Assembly: GCA_039707655.1 (NCBI GenBank)
Contig: CM077664.1
Location: 200,812,195 to 200,876,194 of the forward strand
Length of the DNA: 64,000 nt
Direction: 5' to 3'
DNA from: Elymus sibiricus
Taxonomy: Eukaryota > Streptophyta > Magnoliopsida > Poales > Poaceae
In this document: piece after piece, positions 23,889 through 36,576 of the stretch
Layout of the letters: each line of letters begins with the position of its first letter
Position numbering within the stretch: position 1 is the stretch's first letter
The notes under the pieces: model-generated
Told to the model about the DNA's origin: nothing
Database searches by the model: none
The model's input: the letters and a program-made list of their open reading frames with translations, nothing else
Position numbers and translations under genes: made by a program

Positions 23889-26360
23889 GCATCCCCAAGC
23901 TTAATTCCTCCTCGTCCTCGAGTAGGTAACTGATAAAAACATATTCATCACATGTTATATTCTTTTATAGCATGGACATTGGACTTGAATGATTCAAAGC
24001 AATAATCTATAATTTGACATGAAGATATAAATACTCAAGCATGCTAACAAGCAACCATGTCTTTCAAAATATCAACGCTAAAGAAAGTTATCCCTAGCCC
24101 ATTATGCTCAATCATTGATCCATTCATGAAACATACTCAAATATTAGCTACATCCAATGCACAAGTATGACAATAGTGCTCTCTAGTTGGTGCTTTATAA
24201 GAGAAGATGGAGACTCAAGTAAAAATAAAAATTGCATAAAAGTAAATAGATAGGCCCTTCGCAGAGGGAAGCAGAGATTTGTCAAATGTGCCAGAGCTCA
24301 AAGCTGAAATTACAGAGATAAATTTTTTTGAGAGGCATGCTTTTCCTGTCAACAAAAACGACCAAGAATTCCCAATATTTTCCATGCTAGACACATCATA
24401 GGCGGTTCCCAAACAGAAAGTAAAGTTTATTTCCTTTCCACCATTCTTTCACAATCCATGGCTAGCCGTATCCACGGGTGCCCTCCAAACCAACACTTTC
24501 CAAGGAATTTTGTTGTTATTATTTTTTGATTTCATTATGGGACTGGGCATCTTTATTACCAACCATTCTCTCGTGCAATGACAAGTGAATAAACACTCAT
24601 CGTGAGAATAACACACCTAGCATGGAAAAGAATGGCCACCCCCTACCGCTTCATGAGCGGTACGGGCACACAAAACGGAAAAATTATTTTGAAAATTAGA
24701 GTTGGCACACGCAAATTTACTTGGAACGGCATTGAAATACCGCATATAGGTAGATATAGTGGACTCATTTGGCACAACTTGGGTTTAAGGATTTTGGATG
24801 CACAAGCAGTATTTCCGCTTAGTACAAATGAAGACTAGCAAATAGATTGAGAAGCAACCAACCAAAAAACAAAAACGGTCATAAACATGTATTGAACATA
24901 ACTAACACCGAATAATGCACCATAAGTAGGATATAATTTCGTTGCATAACTATTGACTTAATGTGCATGCATAGGGAATCACAAACCTTAACACTAATAT
25001 TCTTACTAAATCACAATTACTCACTAACATGACTCACATATTATCATTTCCATATCGCAAAACTATTGCAAGGAATCACAGTTATCATATCCAATGATCT
25101 ATATGAAAGTTTTTATTATATCCCTCTTGAATATTCATCACTTTGGGACCAAATTCATATCTTGTGCAAATTACCATTACTATTATCAACTCTCAAAAAG
25201 ATTTAAGTGAAGCATGAGAGTGCAAATATTTCTTCAAAATTTCAATCTTATCAATTCTCAAAATAATATAAGTGAAGCTTGAGAATTCATTTCTTCAAAA
25301 TTTCAATCAACTCTAAAAATAATATAAGTGAAGCATGAGAGTTTATTTCTTCAAAATATAGCCACCACTGTGCTCAAAAAGATTTAAGTGAAGCACTAGA
25401 GCAACTGCCTAGCTCAAAAAATTTAAGTGAAGCACATAGAGTATTCTAACAAATTATGATGAACGTGTGGCTCTCTCAAAATAGGTGTGTTCAGCAAATA
25501 TGATTGTGACAAACTAAAAAGCAAACAAAGAAAAGACTCATATAATATAAGAAGCTCCAAGCAAAACACATATCATGTGACGAATAAAAATATAGCTCCA
25601 AGTAAAATTACCGATGGTTGGTAGAAGAAAGAGGGGATGCCTTCCGGGGCATCCCCAAGCTTAGACGCTTGAGTCTTCCTTGAATATTACCTTGGGGTGC
25701 CTCGGGCATCCCCAAGCTTAGGCTTTTGCTACTCCTTGTTCCTTCATCCATCGTGATCTCACCCAAAACTTGAAAACTTCAATCACACAAAACTCAACAA
25801 AACCTTCGTGAGATCCGTTAGCATAACAAAATAAATCACTACTTTAAGTACTATTGCAAACCCATTCATATTTTATTTTTGCATTATACCTATTGTACTC
25901 TAACTTCACCATGGCTTATACCCCCCGATACAATCCATAGATTCATCTAAACAAGCAAGTAGTGCATCAAAAACAGAATCTGTCAAAAACAGAACAGTCT
26001 GTAGAAATCTATTTAAAATCCATACTTATGTAGCTCCAAAAATTCTGAAAAATTAGGAAAACTTGTAAAATTCATTTACCAATACTGTGTAAAAAATTCA
26101 GATTTTTCTGACGCTCCAGTACAGAAACAAAATTCGGGCACTGGACGCAAAACTTTCTGTTTTCCAAACAGCATCAATTATACTATCTTCCAAATCATCC
26201 TAAAGGCTTTACTTGGCACAAACACTAATTAAAAACACAAAAACACAATCATACCAGTAGCATAATTGTGAAAACACACAATAACAGAAAAAAAAAAATT
26301 ATTCATTGGGTTGCCTCCCAACAAGCGCTATTGTTTTATGCCCCTAGCTAGGCATAATGC
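23889..26360 (-). mobile_element. Gypsy B2 noncoding internal region
   Basis: Nearly colinear with 18468-20925 of B1. It has the PPT at 23889-23902, three or four AT-rich units with ataagtgaagca (25185-25440), and PPT-like motifs near 25650 and 25707. No gene is seen. Confidence 0.8.
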
Positions 26361-26366
26361 ATAGTT

Positions 26367-27068
26367 TCAAGTATTGTCATCTTTCTTCTTCTTATCCAAA
26401 GGTGCACTTTTATCAAGGGGTTTTCCAAAGGTAATATGAAATATATCATCCATAGAAATTTTAGCATTAGCAAGTTGTCCATCTTTAAATCCCTCTTGAT
26501 TACCGGCTACAATCCAAGAGTATTGTCTATTGACGCTGTTAAAAACTTGTTGGATTATATTCAAAGGAGGAACTTCCTTTTTAATATTCTCATCAAAGAT
26601 GTGGTCATTGCGGAACAAATATCTCAGCAAGTAGTCATTATTATAAAGGATCTCATCTATTACCGGTTTTTCACGGTTCATACCATAGAAATCAAAGATC
26701 TCCCTAGCTTCTCGCACTATATGATCAAATTCATTTATGAGAACAAGGGTAGCTATTTTCTTAGCTCTAGGATCTTTTATAACCGGTAACTCATAAAACA
26801 ATCTTTGCAAAGTAGGATGGGTACGAATAAATCTTCTTTCAAGCTTAAGAATAAGTGCGGAAATAGCATCGGCATAATTCTTAGTTTCTTTAAGTATAGG
26901 AGCATCATCAAAAGCCAAGGTCCCAATGCAATTAATGAATTCTTGGATGACACTTTTTCCTATAACATTATCATGTCCCAACACAAAAGTTTTAGCATCA
27001 AGATTGGTAGATCTTCCCATTTTAGGGGTTTTACCATCATTAGTTTCCGCCATGCCAAAATCACTCAT
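26367..27068 (-). CDS. Single ORF of gypsy B2, unknown function
   Basis: 233 residues, open, with preferred start MSDFGMAET at 27068. The frame is open further upstream to 27224, but that part is leader DNA shared with B1. It has no zinc knuckle, protease or polymerase motif. It contains hydrophilic helices (ADAISALILKLERRFIRTHP; DEILYNNDYLLRYLFRNDH) and ends DKKKKDDNT, as B1's ORF ends KKKDDNT. The body is not similar to the B1 ORF although both flanks are. It is probably a structural or packaging protein of a non-autonomous element; this is inference. Confidence 0.6.
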   Translation of the reverse strand: MSDFGMAETNDGKTPKMGRSTNLDAKTFVLGHDNVIGKSVIQEFINCIGTLAFDDAPILKETKNYADAISALILKLERRFIRTHPTLQRLFYELPVIKDPRAKKIATLVLINEFDHIVREAREIFDFYGMNREKPVIDEILYNNDYLLRYLFRNDHIFDENIKKEVPPLNIIQQVFNSVNRQYSWIVAGNQEGFKDGQLANAKISMDDIFHITFGKPLDKSAPLDKKKKDDNT

Positions 27069-27252
27069 GATAACAATCTTCAAGCAAGTGAACAAGCAAA
27101 CAAAGAAAAAGGCAAACGGAAAATATTTTTGTATTTTTTTGTAAAAACTTTTAGAAGTGGGGGAGATGAAAACGAGAGGCAAATGGCAAATAAAGTAAAT
27201 GCAAGGATATGAGAGTTTATGCAAAGGTACTTGATAGATGTTGATGATGTCT

Positions 27253-27269
27253 CCCCGACAACGGCGCCA
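27253..27269 (-). promoter_or_regulatory. Gypsy B2 primer-binding site
   Basis: Minus-strand TGGCGCCGTTGTCGGGG, one change from B1. It is followed by the LTR edge at 27281. Confidence 0.8.
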
Positions 27270-27280
27270 GAAATTATTCC

Positions 27281-27499
27281 TGCTACTTGTAGCTTGCGTT
27301 GGTATTATCCCCGAAGAGGAAGGGATGATGCAGCACAGTAGAGATAAGTATTTCCCTCAGTTATGAAACCAAGGTTATCGAACCAGTAGGAGAATCACGC
27401 AACACCTCGTTAGCAGCACCTGCACACAAACAACAAATCCTTGCACCCAACGCAAACGAGGGGTTGTCAATCCCTCGGCGGTCAATTGCAAGATTAAAT
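27281..27499 (-). repeat. Gypsy B2 5' LTR, first piece
   Basis: Starts tgctacttgtagcttgc and is cut at taaat (27495-27499) by copia D. It continues at 44599. The two pieces add up to 1564 bp, exactly the length of the intact B1 LTR. Confidence 0.9.
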
Positions 27500-29635
27500 T
27501 GTAGGGGAACGCAGCAGAAAACAAAAAATTTCCGACCTACGCACCAGCCCAGGACCACTATGGAGACTGCATACAAGGTTTGATATTTTCGTTACCGACT
27601 CGTAGCGCAGCGGAAGTAGAGTCGATGACGATCGGCGGTGCAGATCCCCGCAGCTAGGATTTACAACCTCCCAACCGCGAGGATGTTCTCCCTCGTCTGC
27701 CCCTCAGACAGCCCTCCGGGAGGCAGGAATCCCTCGGACGGTGTCACGGACAGCCCTTCGGGAGGACGCTCGAAACTCGACGGTCACTCGGACAGCCCTT
27801 CGGGAGGACCCTCGAAACTCGGACGGTCACTCGGACAGCCCTTCGGGAGGCACTCTCGAACTAAGACCGAAACTACGATCTCTCTACAGAGTTGCACACA
27901 TACGGTGTCATCTATCCGGCAGGGCTTCGCCGTCCAGAACTAGTTCCCACCGGAACACAGACAGCCTTTCAGCTCTACGAAACTCTTTCCGTGGGAGGGA
28001 GAGAGAGAGCCAGACAAAGCATGGCATGTGTATGAGATCAAGGGATGAGTGTGGAGAGCTCCTCTCCACCTCTATTTATAGGAAAGCCAAGGGGTAGAGG
28101 TGCCTCCAAAAATACCAAAATACCCATGCATTAGGTCACAAATGGTGGGCATTTAGGGCATAATGGGAGGCCATGTGGAGCTCCAAGGAGCACCACCACC
28201 CTTGGCCGGCCACTTCATGGGGCCCCCCCCAAAAGGGGTTCCTTCCCTTGCAAGCCTCTTCCTTCTAGAAATTTTGACTAAAGTCCCAAAAGGTGGCTAT
28301 CCAAAATAGTAACCATAAAGTGATTTTCACTATTCACGGAAACAATTTTCCGCGACCGTTAAATCCGAAAATATTTTTTTGGGTCTTAGAATAATTCCAG
28401 TACCCACACAAATGATTTTGGACGCGTTCTGAAACAATTTCGGATTAGTGATTTTCATCTGCGAAAAGCAACCAAACCGGTTCCGGCAGCTCCGGAACAT
28501 TTCCGGTTTTTATCCCAGAAAAATCCCAGAAGTTTCCAGAATAATTCTGGCACCCTCCCAGAATTTCCAGGCGTGTGCCAAAACCAATTTGACTTAATGG
28601 TATACCCCGAAACAACTTTTCAGTTTACCGAAACTATTCCGGTGTTCTCTCCGGAATATTTTCGTTGTCTCCGAAACTTTTCCGGTGACTTTCTCTCAGA
28701 CTCCCTGTCTAGTATTCAGTAGATAGATGACCCTTAAGCGTGTGACCCTATAGGTTCGGTGAAGTATAGACATGACCCGGAACACTTTCCGATCAATGAT
28801 CAACATCGGAGCCGTTGACACCCATATTGACCCCTATACCCACACGAATGAATATTCGAGTGAACCTCCAGTTGCCGTGTGCTATTCATGTTGCTTCGCG
28901 ATATGTTACAAATACCCAAGGTGAGAATCATCGGCATCCTCGTGGATCAACACTTGTCCACAATGCCAGTTACCTCGTTACCGGTTTTGTTCTCTTTTCT
29001 CGTTCTCGTGTTCCGGCATCCCTGTGATCAAATCACAATGTGTCTGGCCAGACGATGGTGGATACCGTAACACCGAGAGGGCCCAGAGATATCTCTCCAT
29101 CGTCGGAGGAGCAAATCCCAAACTTGAGCTATCAAGTCCCTTGTCATACTTTCCCATGACCCCGTAAGCCGCCGTAATAGCCACCCAGTTACGGATGACG
29201 TTTAACAAACCCCAAAGTTCATGAAGCAAGCATGAAGAAACTCGATACTCTCATGGTCTAAGGAATTATGCAAACATTAACTTTCTCTGTGTTATTAACC
29301 ATTAACTTGTGACGAATGTATCTCATAGCATAACATCAATCGGGTCAATTCAACACAAGTGTTCTCCTAACATTGTGCCCTCAAAGTTGCCAGCATAGGC
29401 ATGCCCATGATCAGGAAAATAGAACCATCATGCAACACTTGAGCTAGTCTTAGAGGCCAGACTAGGAATACATTTTACCGTTTATTATTCCACACGTGCA
29501 TATGAGTCTTCCTTCGAGCCTCGTGGTTATTGTAGACTCGAGAACCATAGCAGTTATAGCATGGAACATAAACATAATTACAAACATGGAGATAAATAAT
29601 AACATTTATTATTGCCTCTAGGGCATATCTCCTAC
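27500..29635 (-). repeat. Copia D 3' LTR
   Basis: 2136 bp, with TG...CA ends. It keeps a segment of about 105 bp around 27868-27975 that is missing from the other LTR. A 3-unit direct repeat lies inside (27745-27860). It is preceded, on the minus strand, by the purine tract AAGTGGGAG (29642-29650). Confidence 0.9.
27745..27860. repeat. Short tandem repeat inside the copia D LTR
   Basis: Units built on ggacagcccttcgggagga followed by cgaaactcggacggtcact repeat about every 43 bp, with decay at both ends. The matching array is in the other LTR at about 42810-42915, so it belongs to the element and was copied with it. Confidence 0.75.
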
Positions 29636-29636
29636 A

Positions 29637-29651
29637 GACTCCCACTTGCAC
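29637..29651 (-). promoter_or_regulatory. Copia D polypurine tract
   Basis: Minus-strand GTGCAAGTGGGAGT directly before the LTR edge at 29635; plus-strand primer site of copia elements. Confidence 0.75.
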
Positions 29652-29659
29652 TAGAGTCA

Positions 29660-32600
29660 ATAATCTAGTCAATGCTGATGCACTTTACACCTATGGATAC
29701 CGGTGTAAAACATGCTTCGCTTGTGGTATAGTCTGATGTCCAACGGATCTGACAACTTCAGTTCCGTGTGTATCTCTGCATATCCTCGCATTTTCATGCT
29801 TTCACAAAATTCATATTTTGTGTGGACTTGGCTTCGTATATATGTGAATCATTGGTCAAACCTTGATTCCTCAGACTGAGCTATGGAGCAACTATCTTCA
29901 ATAGTGTTCCATTGACCAAAGCCATATTGGAACCATATTAAGTTCATGAACGAACTGTACAATTCAACATCTTCTATGTTGCTTTGAAAGCGGCAACATA
30001 CTTAGCCTTAGTTATAGAATTTTCCACAGTAACCGGTTTGGAACGATTTCCAAACACCGTGCCACCATATCGTGTATTACACAAAACCCTTAACTTAAAT
30101 CGAAAATCGCATGGAGTATTGATGAAGACTGTATTGATGCAATTACTTACAACGAGCACTTCATAATCTCTGCTTGCGAGAAAACATGTCATCAGTGCTA
30201 CTTTAGTACTTAATGACATTTTCCACTGTTGTCCCATGATCAGTACTTTGATCACTTTGGTATCTTTACTCGCAACTCCTTGGGAGTACTGGACATATCT
30301 GGTTGTTTTACATACCATGGAATACATGATTAATCCAAACACGAAAGTGTGTGGAATCTCCATCATGTATTTTGCTCATCAGTGTTTTGGGACACCGAGT
30401 CTTGCAAAAACCCTTTCCATGTGACTTCGGCAAGAATCACTCCTTGGCGTTTTAATGCTAAACTGTTTTAGCATCTTGTCAATATGTATTTTTGGCTTTA
30501 GCCTATTAGGCAATTCTATCTCATAGATAAATATGCCTAATGTCAAGGCTATTTAGCCCAAGCACTTCATCAAAAACTATTTTCAATGAAGTCCTAATTC
30601 GTGTCAAGAAATTTATATTTATTTCCAATCAAAAATGTGTCAAGCACACAAGGTTTTAAGAAATATTATTATGCTCCCACTTACTTTCTTGTAACCACAA
30701 GCATCTTCGTTATCCATTGATGAAATCAAACTCTTTTGACTATTTCATCAAAAACAAAGATTCCAACTCCATTTTGCTCTCTTCTGTCCATTGCTGGAAC
30801 TCTGAAGTTTGCATACTTACTAGCATCCTCTGGATTGACAAAATACCTTGGACTGTATCACATGCAAGTCCTAGGTTGCATTTCCATCGCATGGAAATCC
30901 TTTTGGCATCCATGTATCATATCTCAAGACTGAAATATGTATTAATTGCTAGTTTAACCCGATCTGACTTTAAGCATCGCTATGGTTAGACAACCTCATC
31001 GTAGTCAACTCCTTGAACTTGTTATTGCAACAAGTCAAGCTTTATGGATAAAACATTTTATCCACACCAGTTTATAGTTCCATTAATGTTTGTTAGACTC
31101 TAAGTCTTCCGAAGGGTTTATCAAGATATAATCTTGAATCATTTATGGAAACTATCGCGGATTATATTGGCATTTAGCCAATTCCGGAGTCAGGGCCCAT
31201 CAATGCTTCCTTGTGTATCGTAGTAGGTATACTGTTGTCTAACAACAATATCTCGCTTGCGCACCTGAGAGGTTTGCACGAGTTTTGCCTACGTGGTTCA
31301 GTTGCAACTTCGACCGAAGTCCATACATCTCATGTAGAGGCTTCCGTATCAGTCGCAGTAGGAAACTCTGGAATCACTTCCAAGGTTTCTTTCCTTTGAT
31401 CTGATGACGAAGATACTGTTATCTCGTCGAGTTGCACTATTCTCCCACTCACCTTTTTGCAAGAATCATTCTCTTTAAAAGCATACCTTTCTTGGTGGCA
31501 AACCTTTTTGCCTCGGTATAGTGGTGGAGGAATTCCCAATTACTTGGGATAACCTACAAAGTAATACTTGTCTGATTTGGAATAGGTTTGTAAATATTTT
31601 ACACAAGCCCCATATTCCAAATGTTAAGAAAAGACAAAGCATGGTTGGGCGTACCATACCATGGCGTCATTTCAACAGATCTGATGGTGCTCTTTTCAGT
31701 GTAAAAGCTGCAGTCTCTAAAGCATTACTTTTAAAAGGGATAATGGCAAATTGATTTATGTCATCTTTGATCTTACCATGTCATAAATGGTTTGATTACA
31801 TCTTCACGGATATTCCACTCACAGTGGTGCTCCGTGAGGTGTAAGTTATGAAACTCTTTTCACAACTCATCAGACATTCGCTAAATTTGTAACTCAAATG
31901 TTCCTTTCCGCAATCAAATTGCAGAAACATAATTTTCTTGTTACAATAATTTCTACTTCATATTGAAAACCTTATGAATGATTTCAAAAGATCCAGACTT
32001 ACGTCTCATCAAGTAAATATCCATATATCTACTTGAGTCATTTCTGAAGATAGTTAAATCCACTGCTAGCAACAACATTTATCGGACTACATACATCAAA
32101 ATGTATGATCACCAATAAGTTCGTTGCTCGTTCCTTATGGCCTGTGAACGGTATTTCAGTCACTTCACTTTTCGGAGGAAAGTTGCAAGTGTCAGATGAT
32201 TCATAACCAAATGACTTCAAAATCCATCATTATGGAATTTTTCCATGCGGGTTTCTCCAATGTGACCAAATGCAGTGCCACACATGTGTGGTATTCTTTT
32301 AGTCTTGCGACATTTAGTGTCAGTGTTATGGATGTATCATATTACCATCAATGTTCATAACATACGTCCCATCCATGATGGAAGTATGGCCCTTATGTTA
32401 TTCATAACACTGAACAACAATTGTTCTTTTATGAACAACCCTTTTGCAACAAACATTATGCAATGGGCTAGAGTGTGTAAAACTCTAAAATGAATTATGA
32501 AAGTAAATACAGAGGTAATGTATTATTATCAATATTCATAACATACATCTCATTCATAATGAAAGTATGGCCCTTAAGTTATCCATAACATCGAACATCA

Positions 32601-34934
32601 AAAGTTCTCTTATGAACAACCTTCTTGCAAGATACCTTATGCAATGGGCTAGAGTGTGTAAAACTCTAAAATGAATTATGAAAATAAATACAGACGGTAA
32701 TACACCGATGGAAGGTATAGTAACATTTACTATATTCCCAGCGCGTATCTGAACCTCACTCCGACAAGTCTTTTAGGCCGTAGTAGTTCTTGCATCGAGT
32801 CGCAACAGAATCCAATCGAGCGGGTATCTCTGTGATCAACTCACAATACCCAAGAATAAGTGATTAACATGTTTAATCATAATTCCCAAGAACTATTTCT
32901 TTTGACCAGCCTTCTATACATCAATAGCTTGTATGACTTTCATACATGAGCTGGATATTCCAGTCTTCTCTCTTTTTGCCTTTATACTTCTAATAGTTTT
33001 ACTTCCAATAATTCTCCTACTCTCAGAAGAAGCACCAACTTGAAGAGTGGCATCAGCCCCGGACTTCCTAGGTGTGTAAGTCATACTAACACCCTTCGGA
33101 CATTTCCTTTCTCTTAAGTTATTGTTTTATTCACCATCATCATATGACAGGCGTTCTACTGGATCCCTCTGTTATTAGTCAAATGCATAGTAAACACTTT
33201 TACTAATAGTTTGCAAAACAAACGTTGCTTTGGATATCACATATCTTTTAGCCTTTGTTTGTATCTGAAAATGATTTTCAGTTCCATGAATATCACATAG
33301 CTATCCCAAACTTTTGAAGTTCGGGTCTCATGGAAGCAAACATATTGCACTTGACCGTAACGGAATTCTAGCTTTTGGATCGAAGGACGAGAGTCACATT
33401 ATCCATAGCATTAGCGGGAGAATACCAAAAGCATGCGATAGGACAAAGTCCTTCTCGGCACTTTTGAGGACAATCCTCACATTACGTTATCAACCGTAAA
33501 GTTTTAACCAGATATTTAACAGCTTATTCAATTTTAACAGGGAAGGTGGAAACGCGAGCCATTATTCTACAACTATTATGCAAATTTCACTTTAGACAAA
33601 GTCCATAATTAATTGCACTGAGAATTAAAAGAATTAATTCTAAAGTGCGCTCCCACTCAAATCAATATCTCTCATAATTGATTGTGAGTGATTCAAGACC
33701 CATATTACAATTCAACGCCAAGGATGTATCCATCTCAAGTGACGAGAATTGCAATCGGTAGGCCAACTTGCCAATCACATCTCTATGTGACTCTTGTTCA
33801 TCTTTCGATGCGTGTGTTCCGAGCTCATGACTTTCATGCCTGAACGTCAAGACAACCAAGTGATCTCGCTGCGAGGTCTCAACTCACCCGCCTCACACTT
33901 CTCTAATCGTTCGTACCCATGTATCCATGTGATACCCCGAAGAGATAGGTGTCGTGACGGTGCTACACTTGGGAGAACACTAACTACTTGATATTTTGTG
34001 AGAGATCACCCTAATAAAAAGCGACTACCGCCCAATCAAGAAGGGTGCATCATAAGGGATAAACATCTCAAGCAATTCATAATAGCATGATATGGTATAG
34101 CCCTTTCTGACGGAGAAGTCTTTATTTCTTCGTCTTCAGCATTTGCGTCGGTGTTCACCTTCACGAAGATTGCCACCACCATGTCGATGCACCAGATAAT
34201 ATTGCTATCTCTATAGCTAATAAAATAAGTGCATTACTTAAGGTTGACACATAGGTCATTAAAGTGACAATCATATGGCTCCAGCCATCATGCCGAATCA
34301 TGACACGCAGGTCATGTTAATTTTTACATTATATAGTCATCTCATACATAATCAAATTATTATGAGCACTGCTATACCACATCACATGCACATCTTATGT
34401 CATCCTGCAAAACCAAGTTAGACGCCTCTAATCGGTTCATACAAAATTCATTTTACGTGGCTTCTAAGGTTTCGAAGCAAACCAAAGCTACCAACGTCCA
34501 TCATCAAGTATGATTATTCAAGTCGCTAGATTAACTTTGTGGGGTGTATGAAACACGAGATAATAAAATCTCGAGCCCCATACCGAACTTCGTCATACAC
34601 ATGACCCCCGTGCAGATCATATCTGCATTGCCCTTTCGTCTGCGAAATTTCATCTTTCTTTTTAACTATGGTGGAATTCAAAGAACTGTTAGCACTTCGT
34701 TGATCAATCAGGATCGCGGATTGCCAGAACATTGAAACTCCACCATGCTGTTATCAAGATCAGAAATATGCAAATTCTAGGGAAACAACAAGAACATCGG
34801 GTAATAGATTTCATCTACTACCCGCACAAATAATTATCAGCAGTAGAACTCATCTACTACAAATTATATTGTGCAACACCCATACATCTCTATGTATTCT
34901 AGATCGTAACCTGCATCTACGCATAGCACGGTCA
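29660..34934 (-). pseudogene. Copia D gag-pol remnant
   Basis: Heavily decayed reverse-strand polyprotein. Recognisable parts: RNase H/RT C-terminus at 29974-30366 (YVQYSQGVASKD; a KAKYVAAFKA segment in place of the usual TEAEY-like motif); RT start near 30960-31020 (QVQGVDYDE); integrase C-terminal part at 31330-31657; integrase core at 32038-32220 (FTGHKERATNLLVIIHFDVC). The part nearest 34900 should be gag but I found no clear motif. Stops and shifts occur every few hundred bases. A diverged 181-bp tandem duplication lies within it. Confidence 0.8.
32335..32700. repeat. Diverged 181-bp tandem duplication in copia D
   Basis: caatgggctagagtgtgtaa recurs at 32461 and 32642, and sequence on both sides matches with many substitutions (cataacatacgtcccatcc versus cataacatacatctcattc). 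The divergence suggests an old event. Confidence 0.8.
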
Positions 34935-36576
34935 TGTCTACTACACAACTTATTCTTGTAGACTCGTGTTGGGCCTCCAAGCGCAGAGTTTTGTAGGACA
35001 GTAGAAATTTTCCCTCAAGTGGATGACCTAAGGTTTATCAATCCGTGGGAGGCGTAGGTTGAAGATGGTATCTCTCAAACAACCCTGCAACCAAATACAA
35101 GAAATCTCTTGTGTCCCCAACACACCCAATACAATGGTAAATTGTATAGGTGCACTAGTTCGGCGAAGAGATGATGATAAAAGTGTAGTATGGATAGTAG
35201 ATATATGTTTTTGTAATCTGAAAATATAAAAACAGCAAGGTAGCAAGAAGTAAACGGGCATAAAAACGGTATTGCAATGCTTAGAAACAAGGCCTAGGGT
35301 TCATACTTTCACTAGTGCGATCTCCCAACATTGTTGACATAGTTGAATCATATGTAAATCCCTCACGTGCGACAAAGAGTTCACTCCAAAGTCACAAATA
35401 GCGGAGAACAAACGAAGAAATTGTTGTAGGGTACGAAACCACCTCAAAGTTATCCTTCCCGATCAATCTTATGAGCCATCCCCATTAATTGTCACGAACA
35501 GCCCTATAGTTCGTACTAGAATAACACCTTAAGATACACATCAACCAAAACCCTAATGTCACCTAGGCACTCCAATGTCACCACGAGTACCCGCGGGTTT
35601 GATTATGCGATATGCATCACACAATCTCAGATTCATCTATTCAAACCAACACAAAGAACTTCAAAGAGTGCCCCAAAGTTTCTACCGGAAAGTCAAGACG
35701 AAAACGTGTGCCAACCCTTATGCATAAATCCCCAAGGTCACGGAACCCGCAAGTTGATCACCAAAACATACATCAAGTGACTCAAGTGAATATCCCATTG
35801 TCACCACAGATATCCATATGCAAGACATACATCAAGTGTTCTCAAATCCTTAAAGACTCAATCCGATAAGAAAACTTCAAAGGGGAAACTCAATTCATCA
35901 CAAGAAGATAGAGAGGGGAAAACTCCATATGATTCATCTATATCAACAAAGCTCGCGATACATCAAGATCGTGCCATCTCAAGAACACGAGAGAGAGAGA
36001 GAGAGATCATACACATAGCTACTGGTACAAACCCTCATCCCCGAGGGTGAACTACTCCCTCCTTGTCATGGAGACCGCCGGGATGATGAAGATGGCCTCC
36101 GGTGATGCCTTCCCCCCTCCGGCAGGGTGCCGGAAAAGGGTTGTAGATGGGATCTCTCTGGTACAGAGGCTTGCGGTGACGTAAAAACTCATCTAGGTTA
36201 ACTTTCGGGGGTTTCTGAATATATATGATTTTTCAGCGTTAGAATCACGCGAAACGGAGCCACGTGGGCCCCACAAGGTACCAGGGCGCGTTTGGGGGGG
36301 GGGGGTGGCGCACCCTGGTGCCTCGTGGGCACTGGGTGGCCCCTCTCCAGTGGGTCTTGGTGCCAATATTTTTTATTTGTCCAATAAAAAATCTCCAAAA
36401 AGTTTCAGCTCATTTGGAAAACTTTCATTTCTGCACAAAAAACAACACCACGGTAGTTCTGCTGAAAACAGCGTCAGTCCGGGTTAGTTCTAATCAAATC
36501 ATACCAAAACCATATAGAATTTTTATAAATATGGCATGAATACTTCATAAATTATAGATACGTTGGAGACGTATCA
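34935..36576 (-). repeat. Gypsy C 3' LTR
   Basis: 1642 bp, nearly identical to 40910-42540. Its right end gatacgttggagacgtatca is followed by the PPT-like gcatccgcaagcttaattcc. It includes a G run (36294-36306) and a short (ga)n repeat near 35988-36006; both are shorter in the other LTR. Confidence 0.88.

Noticed and set aside
26436..27212. Plus-strand ORFs of 117 and 135 codons
   Set aside because: Antisense to the B2 ORF and with low-complexity composition.
27069..27224. Signal-peptide-like N-terminal extension of the B2 ORF (FPFAFFFVCLFTC)
   Set aside because: This is leader DNA shared with B1 where it is in another frame; the start at 27068 is more likely.
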